Shown here piece after piece: positions 25,601 to 36,599 of a stretch of DNA of 64,000 nt. The notes under the pieces are model-generated. The model made no database searches. It was given only the letters and a program-made list of their open reading frames with translations, and had not been told where the DNA came from. Made by a program: the position numbers and the translations under genes. Numbering within the stretch: the stretch's first letter is position 1; every line of letters begins with the position of its first letter. Source of the DNA: Lithospermum erythrorhizon (Eukaryota > Streptophyta > Magnoliopsida > Boraginales > Boraginaceae); contig JADFUC010001453.1 of assembly GCA_019722365.1 (NCBI GenBank), positions 1,922,001 to 1,986,000 of the forward strand, read 5' to 3'.

Positions 25601-26239
25601 TAAACCAGTGATTATTAATAAGGAGAAAAGAAAAAGAAACAACATCATAACTAATATCATTAACAAAGAGCTTCACTGTTTTTATCTATTGGTAGCAAAG
25701 GCCCTAAAAACAACACTTGAATACATAACAAGCATAACCAGCCATTTTGATTTATTTCATTAAATCTAACAGTTCGAAAATATAAATTTTTTGACTTCAT
25801 ACAACGTAATGAATAAGTAAAATCATCATACACATTGCATGCATTATATTCTCTCCATCCCAAAAAAATTATCTAGTCCGATTTTTTAATTCTCACAATT
25901 GTCTTAAAAATTGACATAAAATTTTGATATGAATCAAAACCATCATATCAATTGTAGAACATGTCAAACATGCCATCCTTCGAGAATTATTCACTAAATA
26001 TTATTTTATCATATCAAAATTCAAAACTGGACAATATTTTTGAGAGAAATGCCTATATGATGATATCTCACCCTCCATCTTTTAAGTGAATCATGAGGCG
26101 CATTCTTGGTATTAGCAATATCAAAAGGATCATATATATCATCTTCTTGATCACTATGATTGTTGGGAGCCACACCGTCCTCCATATTTTCAACGTGATT
26201 ACTATGAACAGATAAATCTTGAAGGGGAACCTCCTCCAT
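14481..26239 (-). CDS. ACA9: Autoinhibited plasma-membrane-type Ca2+-ATPase (ACA8/9/10 group, closest in style to ACA9)
   Basis: A P2B ATPase that pumps Ca2+ out of the cytosol and is held off by an N-terminal calmodulin-binding domain. I joined 33 exons, 5' to 3' on the minus strand: 26239-26072, 25591-25475, 25401-25362, 25260-25145, 25058-24927, 24846-24757, 24628-24559, 24466-24396, 24310-24227, 24154-24077, 24002-23931, 23574-23491, 23414-23332, 23260-23152, 23059-23004, 22891-22849, 22751-22668, 22571-22434, 22129-22064, 21971-21870, 21752-21642, 21196-21029, 20944-20885, 18042-17878, 17801-17685, 16562-16464, 16292-16155, 16014-15914, 15716-15671, 15543-15409, 15292-15185, 15104-15013, 14598-14481. 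They total 3261 nt, 1086 residues plus stop, in one frame; the family usually has 1070-1090. The start is the ATG at 26239, not the in-frame GTG six bases upstream. Seen: calmodulin-site sequence [20 protein letters not shown] (from residue 55), actuator TGES (317-320), TM4 PEGLP (447-451), phosphorylation site DKTGT (Asp490), TGDGTNDAP (797 onward). Introns are GT-AG except one GC-AG. The N-terminal [11 protein letters not shown] resembles ACA9, a pollen pump in Arabidopsis; that assignment within the group is an inference. Confidence 0.95.
16862..16922. repeat. Perfect 30-bp tandem duplication in intron 25 of the Ca2+-ATPase gene
   Basis: The unit that begins TATGTTTATCTTTGCTAGTG is present twice head to tail with period 30 and no differences. 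The identity implies a recent slippage or duplication event. Confidence 0.9.
17291..17353. repeat. Perfect 18-bp inverted repeat in intron 25 of the Ca2+-ATPase gene
   Basis: TAATTTTAATAAAATTTT (17291-17308) is exactly complementary to 17336-17353, with a 27-base loop. Both arms are A/T only, so it may be chance in AT-rich DNA or the stem of an old MITE. Confidence 0.8.
19660..19870. repeat. AT-rich repeat units with a 60-bp period
   Basis: The string CACAAAGCATATGATTATTT followed by AACTAACAC begins at 19753 and again at 19813, exactly 60 bases apart, each followed by a (TAA)n run. A weaker copy lies near 19666. Related units occur at 9440-9560, so they belong to a dispersed family. Confidence 0.7.
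20068..20330. mobile_element. Stowaway-like MITE remnant in intron 23 of the Ca2+-ATPase gene
   Basis: It starts with TACTCCCTCCATCCCAAAAA, the terminal sequence of plant Stowaway/mariner-type miniature elements. I cannot see a convincing second end, so it is truncated or worn and the right limit is a guess. Confidence 0.5.
22415..22433 (-). repeat. (CT)n microsatellite that forms the start of intron 18
   Basis: Directly after exon 18 of the Ca2+-ATPase gene the intron reads GTCTCTCTCTCTCTCTCT on the minus strand, so the 5' splice site is itself the first part of a CT microsatellite. The frame of the flanking exons fixes this donor. Confidence 0.8.
25059..25144 (-). other. GC-AG intron (intron 4) of the Ca2+-ATPase gene
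   Basis: Exon 4 ends CATGGAGGG and the intron begins GCAAGT; exon 5 starts ACCCAGGGATTAGC after TTTTCCAG. Using the GT two bases on would shift the frame against exon 5. The GC donor gives [12 protein letters not shown], which fits the family pattern QYGGVKGVAE. Confidence 0.85.
25851..26045. mobile_element. MITE-like insertion in intron 1 of the Ca2+-ATPase gene
   Basis: The left end TTCTCTCCATCCCAAAAAAA and the phrase AAACTGGACA near 26025 are typical of Stowaway-like MITEs. The ends are worn and I cannot define the exact borders. Confidence 0.45.
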
Positions 26240-28560
26240 TTTCACTCAAGGAGGAGACAGATAGATGATCGTTGAATAATATAATAAATGGTCAAAAGGG
26301 TACAAAATGTTCATGCATGCATATATTTCGTTTTATCACAAGCTTCATCAAAGTAAAGTCTCAATGCATTGACGCCATTACAAGGGGATTTTGTTGCAAT
26401 GAGTGGACAAGAGATTTTTCAGGGACAAATGTACTATATATTATGTACGGAGTAATATGTTTCTTTTTCTGCTCTGTCAGCACAGCCATATAAATCAATT
26501 GATCAATGATATAGATTTATTACATGTTTGATGTAGTCGCAATTGATACATTCTTCTACTTTTGCCGTGTTTTGGTATTTACGTCATTTTTTCTAGATAC
26601 TAACTTTGTCACATATCCAGATATTTCCGGAAGTAATTTTATAATAAAAATAAAAAGGGTAGAAGAAAAAGTCATTGAGATCATTATAAAGTCATTCAGA
26701 CTTAATATAAATTTCTTCCTATTAACTATATATATTAGAATCAAGTTAAAAAGATTTTATTATTTATAAATATATTTATCAATACAATAAACTCTTCTTT
26801 CAAGAATTGTCTTAGATAAAAACAATTTTATTCAATTGATGCCTCACTCATCAATCAATTCATGACTTCTGGATTATGTAGCCTGTGACTGATTTGCATT
26901 CTGCAAGTCTTCTATTGCTACCAGATTGCGATGTTTCTGACCGCTATAATCCCTAAATCGATGGGCCTGGGATCAACGCGACCGATGGGCGATCAGCCTT
27001 TGATCGCATTTCTCGATTTCGATACGCTCATCCTTAAAGGCAGACACCGTATTTACTCTCATCTCTACTATCTTTGGCTATGATTGAAGCCGTGATTGGT
27101 AGATTGATTTGAATTTAGCTCAGCTTGGGGAGGGTCTAAAGAATCTGATCTCTGTGGATCGAAGCCAAAGGCTTAAAGAAATTATTTTGATCTTTCAAAG
27201 TATCCAGTGTAGCCAAAGAGCCAGGACACAAGAGGTTCATTTAAGTGATATGTTTGTAATCAAGCCAAGAGGATGTTTTGAAGCAAGCTTACTCCGAAAG
27301 TATTTCCCAGAGAGAGAGCCTGGGGAGTGATACGCAATTTTTATAGATCCTGTTTGTGATTTTACCATGTATGAAAGATGTACCAATTACGTAGTTATTT
27401 GATTTACGAGATTTTGAATACATCGTGATTCCTATGCTTTCTGCCTTGACTGCTTAAATTACTTCCAGATTTATGTGCCTTGATTTAAAGCGCCTATTTC
27501 TGTTGGAGATTTCTAAAGAACTTTTATGCTCTTTCTCCTCGCTCTTTCGAATTTAGCACCTTATTTTGGCTTATATATGTCAAGATCACATGTATATTTT
27601 TTCATGAGCAATATTAATTCCCAAAGTTTCAGTAAGTTGTGGGGCCTTTCCGGCATTGTTTTAAGTGATATGAGCTTTTGTCAGAGTATTTACCGTGTTC
27701 GCATGATTTTTTCGAATGAATATGGGAAGGTATTTATGTGCTTCCATTATCTTCTGACGGTATTTACGATCCACTTTCGCAATTACGTATCTTAATCGCT
27801 GAGCTGATGGAGTGCGATTCGAATCATTGGATATTATTAAATAATAATATATTTTCAAAAAAGTCCGCCGACTCTCGTAGACACACGTGCGTAACTTCTT
27901 CTTGATTCTTAAGATTTAGTTAACTATTTTTATCGGACTGGGCTATTTTGAGTTCGCTTTATCCAGCCACAAAATCGCTTATCTCTTTCTCCTTCTAATT
28001 TATTATTTTTAATCACATAAATTTCGAAATAACATTTGAAGGCTGCGATCATCACACGAGATGTATAATTAGGTTTTAATTAACTATAAAACCTTAATTT
28101 TCACCACTTTACCAATTGCGCGCTGCTAAAATATAGTAATCCTTAATTCTGCGTATGAATTTTAATCGGAGGCCTGGCTCTAAAACCTCAATCAACATAC
28201 ATGTAATTAGCATAGTCTTTTATTTAATTATTTTAAGTAATCCAAATAAATTAATTTAATTAAAAAATAATTAATAAAAGTCGACTTTCATTCATATATA
28301 TATATATTTTAAATAATAATTATCATTTTTAAATATTCCTACCATCTATTTTTTTTCCTTTTGTGCTTAAATAATTCGATTGTTTACTTTTGCCAGCTGA
28401 AATATCATGTTCTTTCAATCTATTTCCGCATACTAGTGCTGAAGTATTATTTAACTAAAAGCTGACTATAGGGGTATTTAAAAAGATAATAATAATATGG
28501 AAAATTATGAAAGAATAATAATATTAGAAACAAATGAAAAAACATATAGTTGGCAGTAGA
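26240..28560. other. Intergenic DNA upstream of the Ca2+-ATPase gene
   Basis: It should contain the Ca2+-ATPase promoter (minus strand, just right of 26239), but I see no clear TATA box at the usual distance. Apart from the unidentified ORF pair at 26961-27330 nothing looks coding. Confidence 0.4.
26961..27330 (+). other. Unidentified ORF pair, possibly exons of a decayed gene
   Basis: An ATG at 26961 opens 40 codons (second in-frame ATG at 26985, reading MGDQPLIAFLDFDTLILKG). About 25 bases after its stop a TTTAG acceptor-like site precedes a second open stretch to 27330 containing GLKNLISVDRSQRLKEI, VHLSDMFVIKPRGCFEASLL and RKYFPE. The composition looks protein-like, not random, with many charged and aromatic residues. 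I do not recognise the family. No long downstream coding follows, so it may be a broken gene or transposon fragment. Confidence 0.3.
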
Positions 28561-28576
28561 GGAAAATATTATTTAT

Positions 28577-28880
28577 TACTCCCTCCGTCCCTAAAAGATC
28601 ATTATATATTTTGATTCTAATGATTTAACTTTTTTTAATTTTGAACTCAAATAACTTTTAATGTGTGTTATATATTTTGTATGAGAGAGAGAAAAAAATA
28701 TGTTGGGTTGTAGTGATTTTCATGTATTTTACATTAACTCGATAATTTCGATTTCAAATAAAAAAGTTTTACGTCAATTATTTAAAGTTTGTCAATTTTT
28801 ATCAAAAGTGAAAAAGAGATAATAAATATGATAACCTCTTTTACATTTATGAAGATATAGTCACTTTATATTGTTAAACA
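28577..28880. mobile_element. Stowaway-like MITE remnant
   Basis: ACTCCCTCCGTCCCTAAAAG is the classic terminal sequence of these elements. It is followed by about 300 bases of AT-rich sequence of the usual kind. The right end is not defined. Confidence 0.55.
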
Positions 28881-31800
28881 CGAATTATGGGCCAACATGG
28901 CTCCAAGTCGGGGGCCTACAATCTGGGGGCGTGCGAACGATTTTGTTTAATTTAACCGATTGTGTTCCCCGGCCCGCGATGTGGAGCAGGACTCCTCCAT
29001 ATGGCAAACGAATCGGACGGCCTTAAAGAACGAATCGCCCGCCCGCTGTGAATATGTTTCCGGGACACGGGCCCGTAGCACGAATCGGTCGGGCCTCGCT
29101 CAAGCCGGGATTACTCAGCCCCTTCTGCTCGATACCGCGGTATCGGACGGCAAAGCCAATTTAAGCAACGGCAATTATCGCTTAATTCATGTATACAAAC
29201 CTCAGAGTATCAAGCTTAAAGTAAAATTTATTAACGACAACTTATATAAGGGTCAAATGGCATTTAACATAAACTTATCGCTTGGACATTAACGGCAAAT
29301 TAATGCTAAAGTCCAACGATAGAAGATCAACGCACTCGCTTTGACCTCGCCGCATCCATCCTACATTTTCAAGAAAACCAAAAATGAAAGAGGTTCCATG
29401 TAAAAGTGGGCAGCACTCCCTTCATATTTCTCACAACTCACAATCATTCTTAAGCAAATACCAAAGAAATAAGGAATCCACTTTCAGGCTAATTAAATAT
29501 TCTCATTACTTAAAAGTTTTTAAATAGTTCTCTACATAATAAATAATCAATGATCTTATCTTACCCATACTTATTTATCCGTATATTATTTATCAACTTT
29601 TTATAAATTTTTAAGTATTTTGTTCTTTCCTTTTAAATCGACACGGGCATCAAAAGTAATCTCTTTGGAAAAAAGTATTCAAAGTGATAGTTTCAGTATG
29701 TTCAATGATTTTGTTAATTTGATGATGATAATCTATGGATGAATTACTTCCTTATTAACTCCTCAGCACCTGCTAAAGGCTACTGATACTACTATCAAGA
29801 GGAAGATTTTATTGACCTTGGTCATTAAACAGATACGCTTTAACTATCGTATACCCAAACCGCAAAAACTTTTTTAGTATTTTGGCATAGGGATCAAACT
29901 ATGAAATTCCAGAATCGCAGCTTTTCGCTTTTAATCATCAGGATGATGGCGTTTCACTAAATGGACGTCTCAAAACACGTCGCTCAACTTTCAGCAAGGC
30001 GCTTAACAACGCATCGAATTGAAAGATTAAAGATGCCTACAAAACCGCAGAGCTAGAACTTTTTCATGGGGGATGCTTATGTCACGCTCTTCAATTAGTC
30101 GCTAAAGACGGAATAAAACCTGGTTCGTGATGAGTTTATTTTACCAATTCGTAAGGGCTGTCGTTAATTCCTTGTTGTTAATGGCGGTAGAAGATGCATT
30201 AATAAAAAAACAAGCTTGAGACTCTCGTGTGAGCAGTTTGTAAAATAGACTCTCTTTGATTGCTTTATACTGATAGAACCCCGACTTAATTCATACTAGT
30301 TCAGGCATATAAGGAATATATAAGTACGAAAATTTATTTTACAGACGACGCTCCCATTGGTAATGAAGCTATCCCCCCACTCATATAATAAATCTTCCTT
30401 GGAAATATTGTTATGAATTACTTAAATCTCTGAGTTATTTAAGATTATATTAAAGCTTTTTTCAACCTCACGCAACCAAATATTCACATTGCTAACGTAT
30501 CGTTAATCTTCCATATCCATGCGACTGTAAACATTGCCAGAGAGTTATCATGCTAGGGAGATATGGTTCCGAATATGGAAGACATGCTTTTTAAAATATT
30601 TTCTATCCTCATCCACATGCATATGCAATCAGAGTTAATTTTGGATCCCAATCTTAAATTAAGTCATTTTAATTTCTATGTGAAATTCTATTAGTGAAGA
30701 GTACATTGTAGTATCCTTAATCCCGAACTACAAAGAGTTTTTGATGTTCAAATGGAAGATGAAATCGAATCAGATATGTATTACAGGTTTTGTGAAGTTA
30801 CTGTGTATTAAGCAAGGCCACACCTCTAGTAGAATGTTTGCCTCATGAAGATCACCTAAGCGAATGCTTTTACAATTATTAGGTGTAAACATCACAACTA
30901 AATCTCCAGGCTAAGACACATTCTCAATGAGTTAACCCAATATTTAGTCTCACTTTAACCTTGAATCGAGTCAATATACGATAATAACCCTCTTTGAGCA
31001 TCTATGAAGTAATTAAGCAAGACAGCCTATCAATGCCTTAAGATGACAAAAAGAAATGTTTTCATAAATTCCATAAGCCAACAATAGCTAGTGAATTCGC
31101 ATTTAGCATGGCGGTAGTTTTCTCCAATACACCGTGACGCTCAAGGCCATGTAAGTTCAAGAGAGTGACAAGAGCGCTATTGTGATCGTGCTGATTACCA
31201 TTATACCTGACGCAAGTATAAGGATACATTCTAAAGCAAAGGAAAAAGATTTAATGTTCAACATCTTGAAAGTGACATTGAGGAATACTTTTAAAACTGG
31301 GAATAGGATGAAGAGGAATGAACACAATAGAAATATATTCCTGAAGGAAGAAGAACCGAAGATGGAAATGCATGCAGATTATCTTTTGTATAGTTTTTAG
31401 CACTCTTGACTGAAAGCGCATGAGAAATTAATGTAATCTCCTCAGCCCGCACGAGCATAAACGAACGGCTCAATACAACAGTCTTTTAGTGTTTTACATT
31501 TTCGAGATACGACAGCGTAATTTGAAAGTACCATTGCAAAAATTAATGGCATTACATCAAATTGGTACCCATGACAATCTTACTCACGTTTAGGTTAGTA
31601 ACCATATACTTAGATACCGCAAGTTAACGGGTACCGTTTATTGTGAAACGGGTACTGTGCTTTAATAATACAATCAGTTATAATATTCAGATATTAAAAC
31701 CTGGAAATCGCTATATCGTATAAAAGTGGTCAATTTAAAGCTGACTTTGAACTGGCTTCATTATTAATAATTTCATCACAAATTCTCCTCAAATTTCTAG

Positions 31801-34800
31801 ATACAACCTTTATACCTGAACCCAGAAATATATTTTATACTCTCCATTTAAAATATATTGTTTAATTTATAAAATGAAAATCAAAAAACAAACAAAAATA
31901 AGTGGACAGCAGTGGGCACAATCATCAATGAGGAAAAAAAGAGGGCAAGGCAACAGCTCTTAATCGGTGAGGCATGAAACCCCTTAACAACAGGAGGAAA
32001 CCTTCTGAGAAGCTTAAGTGAGGATGACCACGTGGAAGTGCTGCTGAAAGTGGAGGCACAAAATGCACCACAAGTGTCTATCTCAGATTAGGCCTCCATC
32101 AACAATTTAATATTCCAATAGAAAATGCCTTAAATTAGCAAACATTTTTGTAAAGCATTTAGTCACTTCTGTATGAATGGTAATCCTAAAAATTGTAGTT
32201 CAATTTTTATAAGACTACGGGTAATGAATCAGTAGTATTTGAGCTGGGGATAACGGCGAATTTGTATGATAGCTTAAGTTTTAATAATGCAAGTTGAAGG
32301 AACGCAGACAGCTTAGAGGAGGATCTGAATTTTTGATGACTAATACGGTGATCACTATATGTGATGAATGAGGCTTCATCCCAATTGGGGCGAGAATCAT
32401 TGGTCAAATTGGCACGCCATCAGTAGAGCCCAAAACCCTAAGCTATCGCAGGCAACAAGCAATCTGGGATTGTGGCGAGGAAGTTTGTATCCAAGGGTGG
32501 TCCATGGAATTTTGCTCTCATTAACCAGTCGTGCCACCGAACTTAGCGCGACATACAAATGACGAACTGGGCACCTTCACCTGACATTTATGTTAACTAC
32601 CCCACGTTATCCTCGAATATTTTCCAACAAGCACAAGCGCGCCTGCCAAGGCCATGGTGTGTATGATCTTGTCATATTTGTTGCTAGGTGGCAAATGTGC
32701 CCGTCTCTAGATTTGCTCTTGGTGTTAACAGCACAGCAAGTGATGATTCCCCAAAAGCCTCAAATTTCTAAGTTTCAGAGGTTTATTTGCGCGCTGGTAT
32801 CGGAAGCATCTACTTAACTATTTATGGCGGCAAGCAAAAGTCAAAGCCGGAATCAACGGGGCAGCCCTCAAGGCGGCCCCAGCAAAGCGGGTTCTGTGAA
32901 ATGGGGTGTTTGAGGAAAGTTCACCTGTAGATCCTCGAGGCTGGCTGTTTTCACCGCAACAAATCTCAAATGTTTAGAGAGACACTTTGAAGAGAGGTGC
33001 CGCGTTGATTTAGCCATCGTCGAATTTGAAGAGATCTCGGCGTCATGACTGGGAAGAATTATCAACATTTGGCGATGCCATGGCTTCGGATGTCCGGGGC
33101 GCTTAATAGGATTTTCTCAATGAACGAGCATCACGCCTTCCACCCCCTCCATTATAGCGCCGGTGTTAAGAACTAAAGCGTTAAAACACAATGGTTGGTC
33201 GCAGTTTGCTATTATTATAGTGTATGATGTTTTCCCTCGCTTAAACAATGTTTCGTTATTTACGACTTTATTCGCCGTTAATGATGCGAATGCTTGAACG
33301 CTGCTAATGCTCAATGCTCGATGTGTTTTGGCGGCGTTTCACGCTCGAATTTAAATTTAACGTGTACAGTTGAAACGTCATGCATTCTTTTGAAAATCGT
33401 ATTTTTCTCGCTTTAAACGTGGTGTACATTTATTGCATGGAACGGGCATCGCCACGCTTATAACAGAAAATGCAATATTTAGAGCGCTGCACTGCTTGCG
33501 AACGGCATTTCACATTAGTTAACGCGGGTACCGCCATATGTAACGGCACCACGCACACGGGGCTCAACCGGCCGCCCCGGCTTCACCACGCCCCCCGCCC
33601 CGACTCCACTTTATTAATCCGGTAAACGGGCCGCTCAGGCCCTCGTGCGGGCGCGGGCCACTGAACCTGATCGCTAACTGCCCACCGAGGCCCGCTCATT
33701 GCCACGCTCTTACCCTTTACATTCCTTCCATACTTTTTATTTTTTACCTTCATTCTAAATTTCAGAAAAATTTTACTTTTCTCCATCATCTCAATCTAAA
33801 GTATTATGTAAATACCAAAAGTTGATAATTCCCTTTGAAATATTTAACATATAAAAAAATATTAACTTGATTGCACCAGTCTCAAGGCCAGAGTAGCACG
33901 ATAGAGTGCTCTTCATTCCAAACCACATGCAAAGCCAGCAAAGGGATTTTTCAATGATATTTCAATTGGAACCATAGTAAAGAACGAACAGAATACGCTG
34001 GAACTTCACCGATGTCAATCATTTACTGTATCGACAAGCGGTTAGCCATACCTCGCGCGACCGGCGCAGAGTGTCTCTATTAGAACTGGTAGCGATCCGA
34101 TTTAAATTCAACGCGATCCCTCAATAATTTAAAATATAGAAGAAACGATCACCTATTAAAAAGTATACGCATTATTACATCACCAAATAAGTTCTTGACA
34201 GCTTAAACTACAAATTCGTGCTTAAAATTTTATTCCCAAGAGGGCACTGTGATCCTCCCTTTCTCATTGCTTAAAAACGTTTGACGCATATCCATATCAC
34301 CTATCATACAACACTTCTTTCCTCAACATAAGTAATCAAAAAAAACTGGCTGCCTCAAGGATTCTATTTGTTTTCTCTTTCATTCTTTTTCACATAGTTT
34401 AAACTTGAAAATACACTTTCAGCCATCAAGCATTATCAATGCCAAAGCAATGGTTAAGTTTGTATATTGGAAGTCACGGTTCAATATTAGGCGGAGTGCC
34501 GTACGCTCTTGAAGACGGAACTTCTAAATCTGACTAACAAATTTATACTTGGGGTTAAATAAAAAATTCAAATTTATTATTATGCATTTAAAAAAACCTC
34601 AATCCATTGACCTGGAAACATAAAACAGACATTGAAAAGCAAAAAATGGGGGCCATCTGTCAGATAGATTGTGGAGCCAATTGACTTCCTCAATTTTGGG
34701 ACTGGGGAAGGCTTGAAAGCAAAAACATGAAAAAAAAGGAAAAAAATCGGGTAAGTAAATCATTTTGAGAGTGGTGAGATGTGAAAGCCGCTTTACCAAG

Positions 34801-36590
34801 AGGAAAAAAAAAAGACCAGACTCAGTTGTGATTCAAATCTCCTTTGCGCCAATGATTTAACAGCTATTACCAGCCACTCATCTGCGCTTACATTTTTACA
34901 TTATCTTTGCATTTCGAAGCATATATATTTGACTACATCATCTCTAATTCCCTTAATTAAACGAATCAAAAAAGAACATGTTTGCTTTGGAGTCTCACCC
35001 TTCATAGGTTTTGCCGCAAATAGAGGGTTGTCACCACCATCACGGAGTGAAATGAAAATGGAGCCGAACAAAATAAAAATTTAGAAAACCAACCACACTT
35101 ATAATTTTCATGATAGTATTAAAGTTATTAATCGGACGTTAATTAATGAAATATTGGATGCATGTGAGAATATCTCCAATGAATGTGGTTCAAACGATAG
35201 AATGGGAATTCTGTCGGATCGTACTTCGATCTGTACCCCAACTTCCTCTCATTATTTGTCTTTAATTGACAAGTTATACTTTGAGTTGAAGTTTTGATAA
35301 GAAAATATGTTTGTTTATTTTGCTAACTGCCATTAAATTTGGTGTCAGTTTATTTTGACTGTTTTTAACAGTTGTATTCTTGGAAAGACCTTATACAAGA
35401 TGTTCTAATCGTGAAGTAGCTAATTGATTGTTACTGAATTAGAATGGCATTTCGTACACTGAAAGAGGTGGTAGAGGCTCTTTTTTTTTTTGTAAATTTA
35501 TTTATTTAAAAAAAACCCATCCACCACTCCCCATAATGAGACCAAAAAACCTCCTAACCACTGCATGTCTTGGCATGTTTCTAAAGAAAAGTTAGAGTTC
35601 ATTTAAGATGAGCTGTAACTACAATCATGTGGCACACAAAAGTGTTTCTGGATAGGCTAATATAGCTTAAGTGTATAACACTCTGTGAAAAGAATACTTT
35701 TTAGTGTTTAAACTTAATTAATCTCAAAGCATGTTTGTCAAAATTAATGATTTTTAAGTGAATTATCAAAATCCTTAACAATAAAAAAATTAAGTTAAAA
35801 ACCCAGTTTTATTTTTTACTTCACTTAATCAACACCCTCACATTTTGGTCTTAATTAACACTCCTAACCCTTAAAGAGACCCTAAAAAGAAAACAATTCT
35901 TTTTCATATTTCTTCACCACATTCTCCTTCTTCCAATTTATCACAGACAGCAATTTTATCCCTTTCATTAATTGGCAATAATTTGATGTGTTATTACCCT
36001 AATCTTTTATTTTATTCACATCAGATTAAAATGTTGGAGTTTAAGAAATAATTATTTTGTCGCTGCTTTGTTAATTCTTTTGTAGGCTTTTCACTATGAA
36101 TTTTGTATTTTATTCAATATATTGTACTCTGTATTGTTATACTTAATTTGCTATCTCCACTGCAGTAACCGTCATTTATTTTTTCCGTGATGTTTTTTAG
36201 CGCTATTCTCATTACATTAAATATCAGAGCAATTGAGATTTCAAGCTGACAGTCACGGCTGCCTTATGCTGTCAGGGTTTGAATTGTTTTCACTTCTAAT
36301 TCTGGGCAGTTCAGATAACAAGACGATAAAGACATGTGAGAATTTATTTAAGGCGAATAAATTTTTGTACTTTCATGATCAACATCAGCTTATCATAAGA
36401 CGCAAGTGATCAAACATATACGATTGAATCTACGTGACCAAATCGCTAACCAGCCAGATTGAAAGTTTAATTACGTATGTCAATTTTATTATTGTCACCA
36501 AAGTATGACTTCACAAGCCCATTCATATATCAATAATTCCATTCATTTGACTGGCCTTGAAATTAAAAGATGTGCATTGTAATTTATATG
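28881..36590. other. Decayed repeat-derived intergenic DNA with GC-richer islands
   Basis: Three islands (about 28890-29170, 32380-33110 and 33480-33720) have clearly higher G+C and more CpG than their AT-rich surroundings. Small open frames there, such as 28960-29292 and 32590-32817, show no family resemblance. A phrase near 30045-30105 (AELELFHGG-LCHALQLVAKDG) is faintly like a hAT transposase, too weak to call. I see no intact gene. Confidence 0.45.
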
Positions 36591-36599
36591 ATAAAAAGA

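Noticed and set aside
28960..29292. 110-codon open frame in a GC-rich island
   Set aside because: It has no recognisable domain, and an open frame is expected in a patch poor in A and T. It is kept only as part of the GC-island observation.
29940..30120. Possible hAT transposase trace (FHGG-LCHALQLVAKDG)
   Set aside because: The likeness to the HVRCxAHILNLVVxDGL block is weak, and no other hAT block was found nearby.
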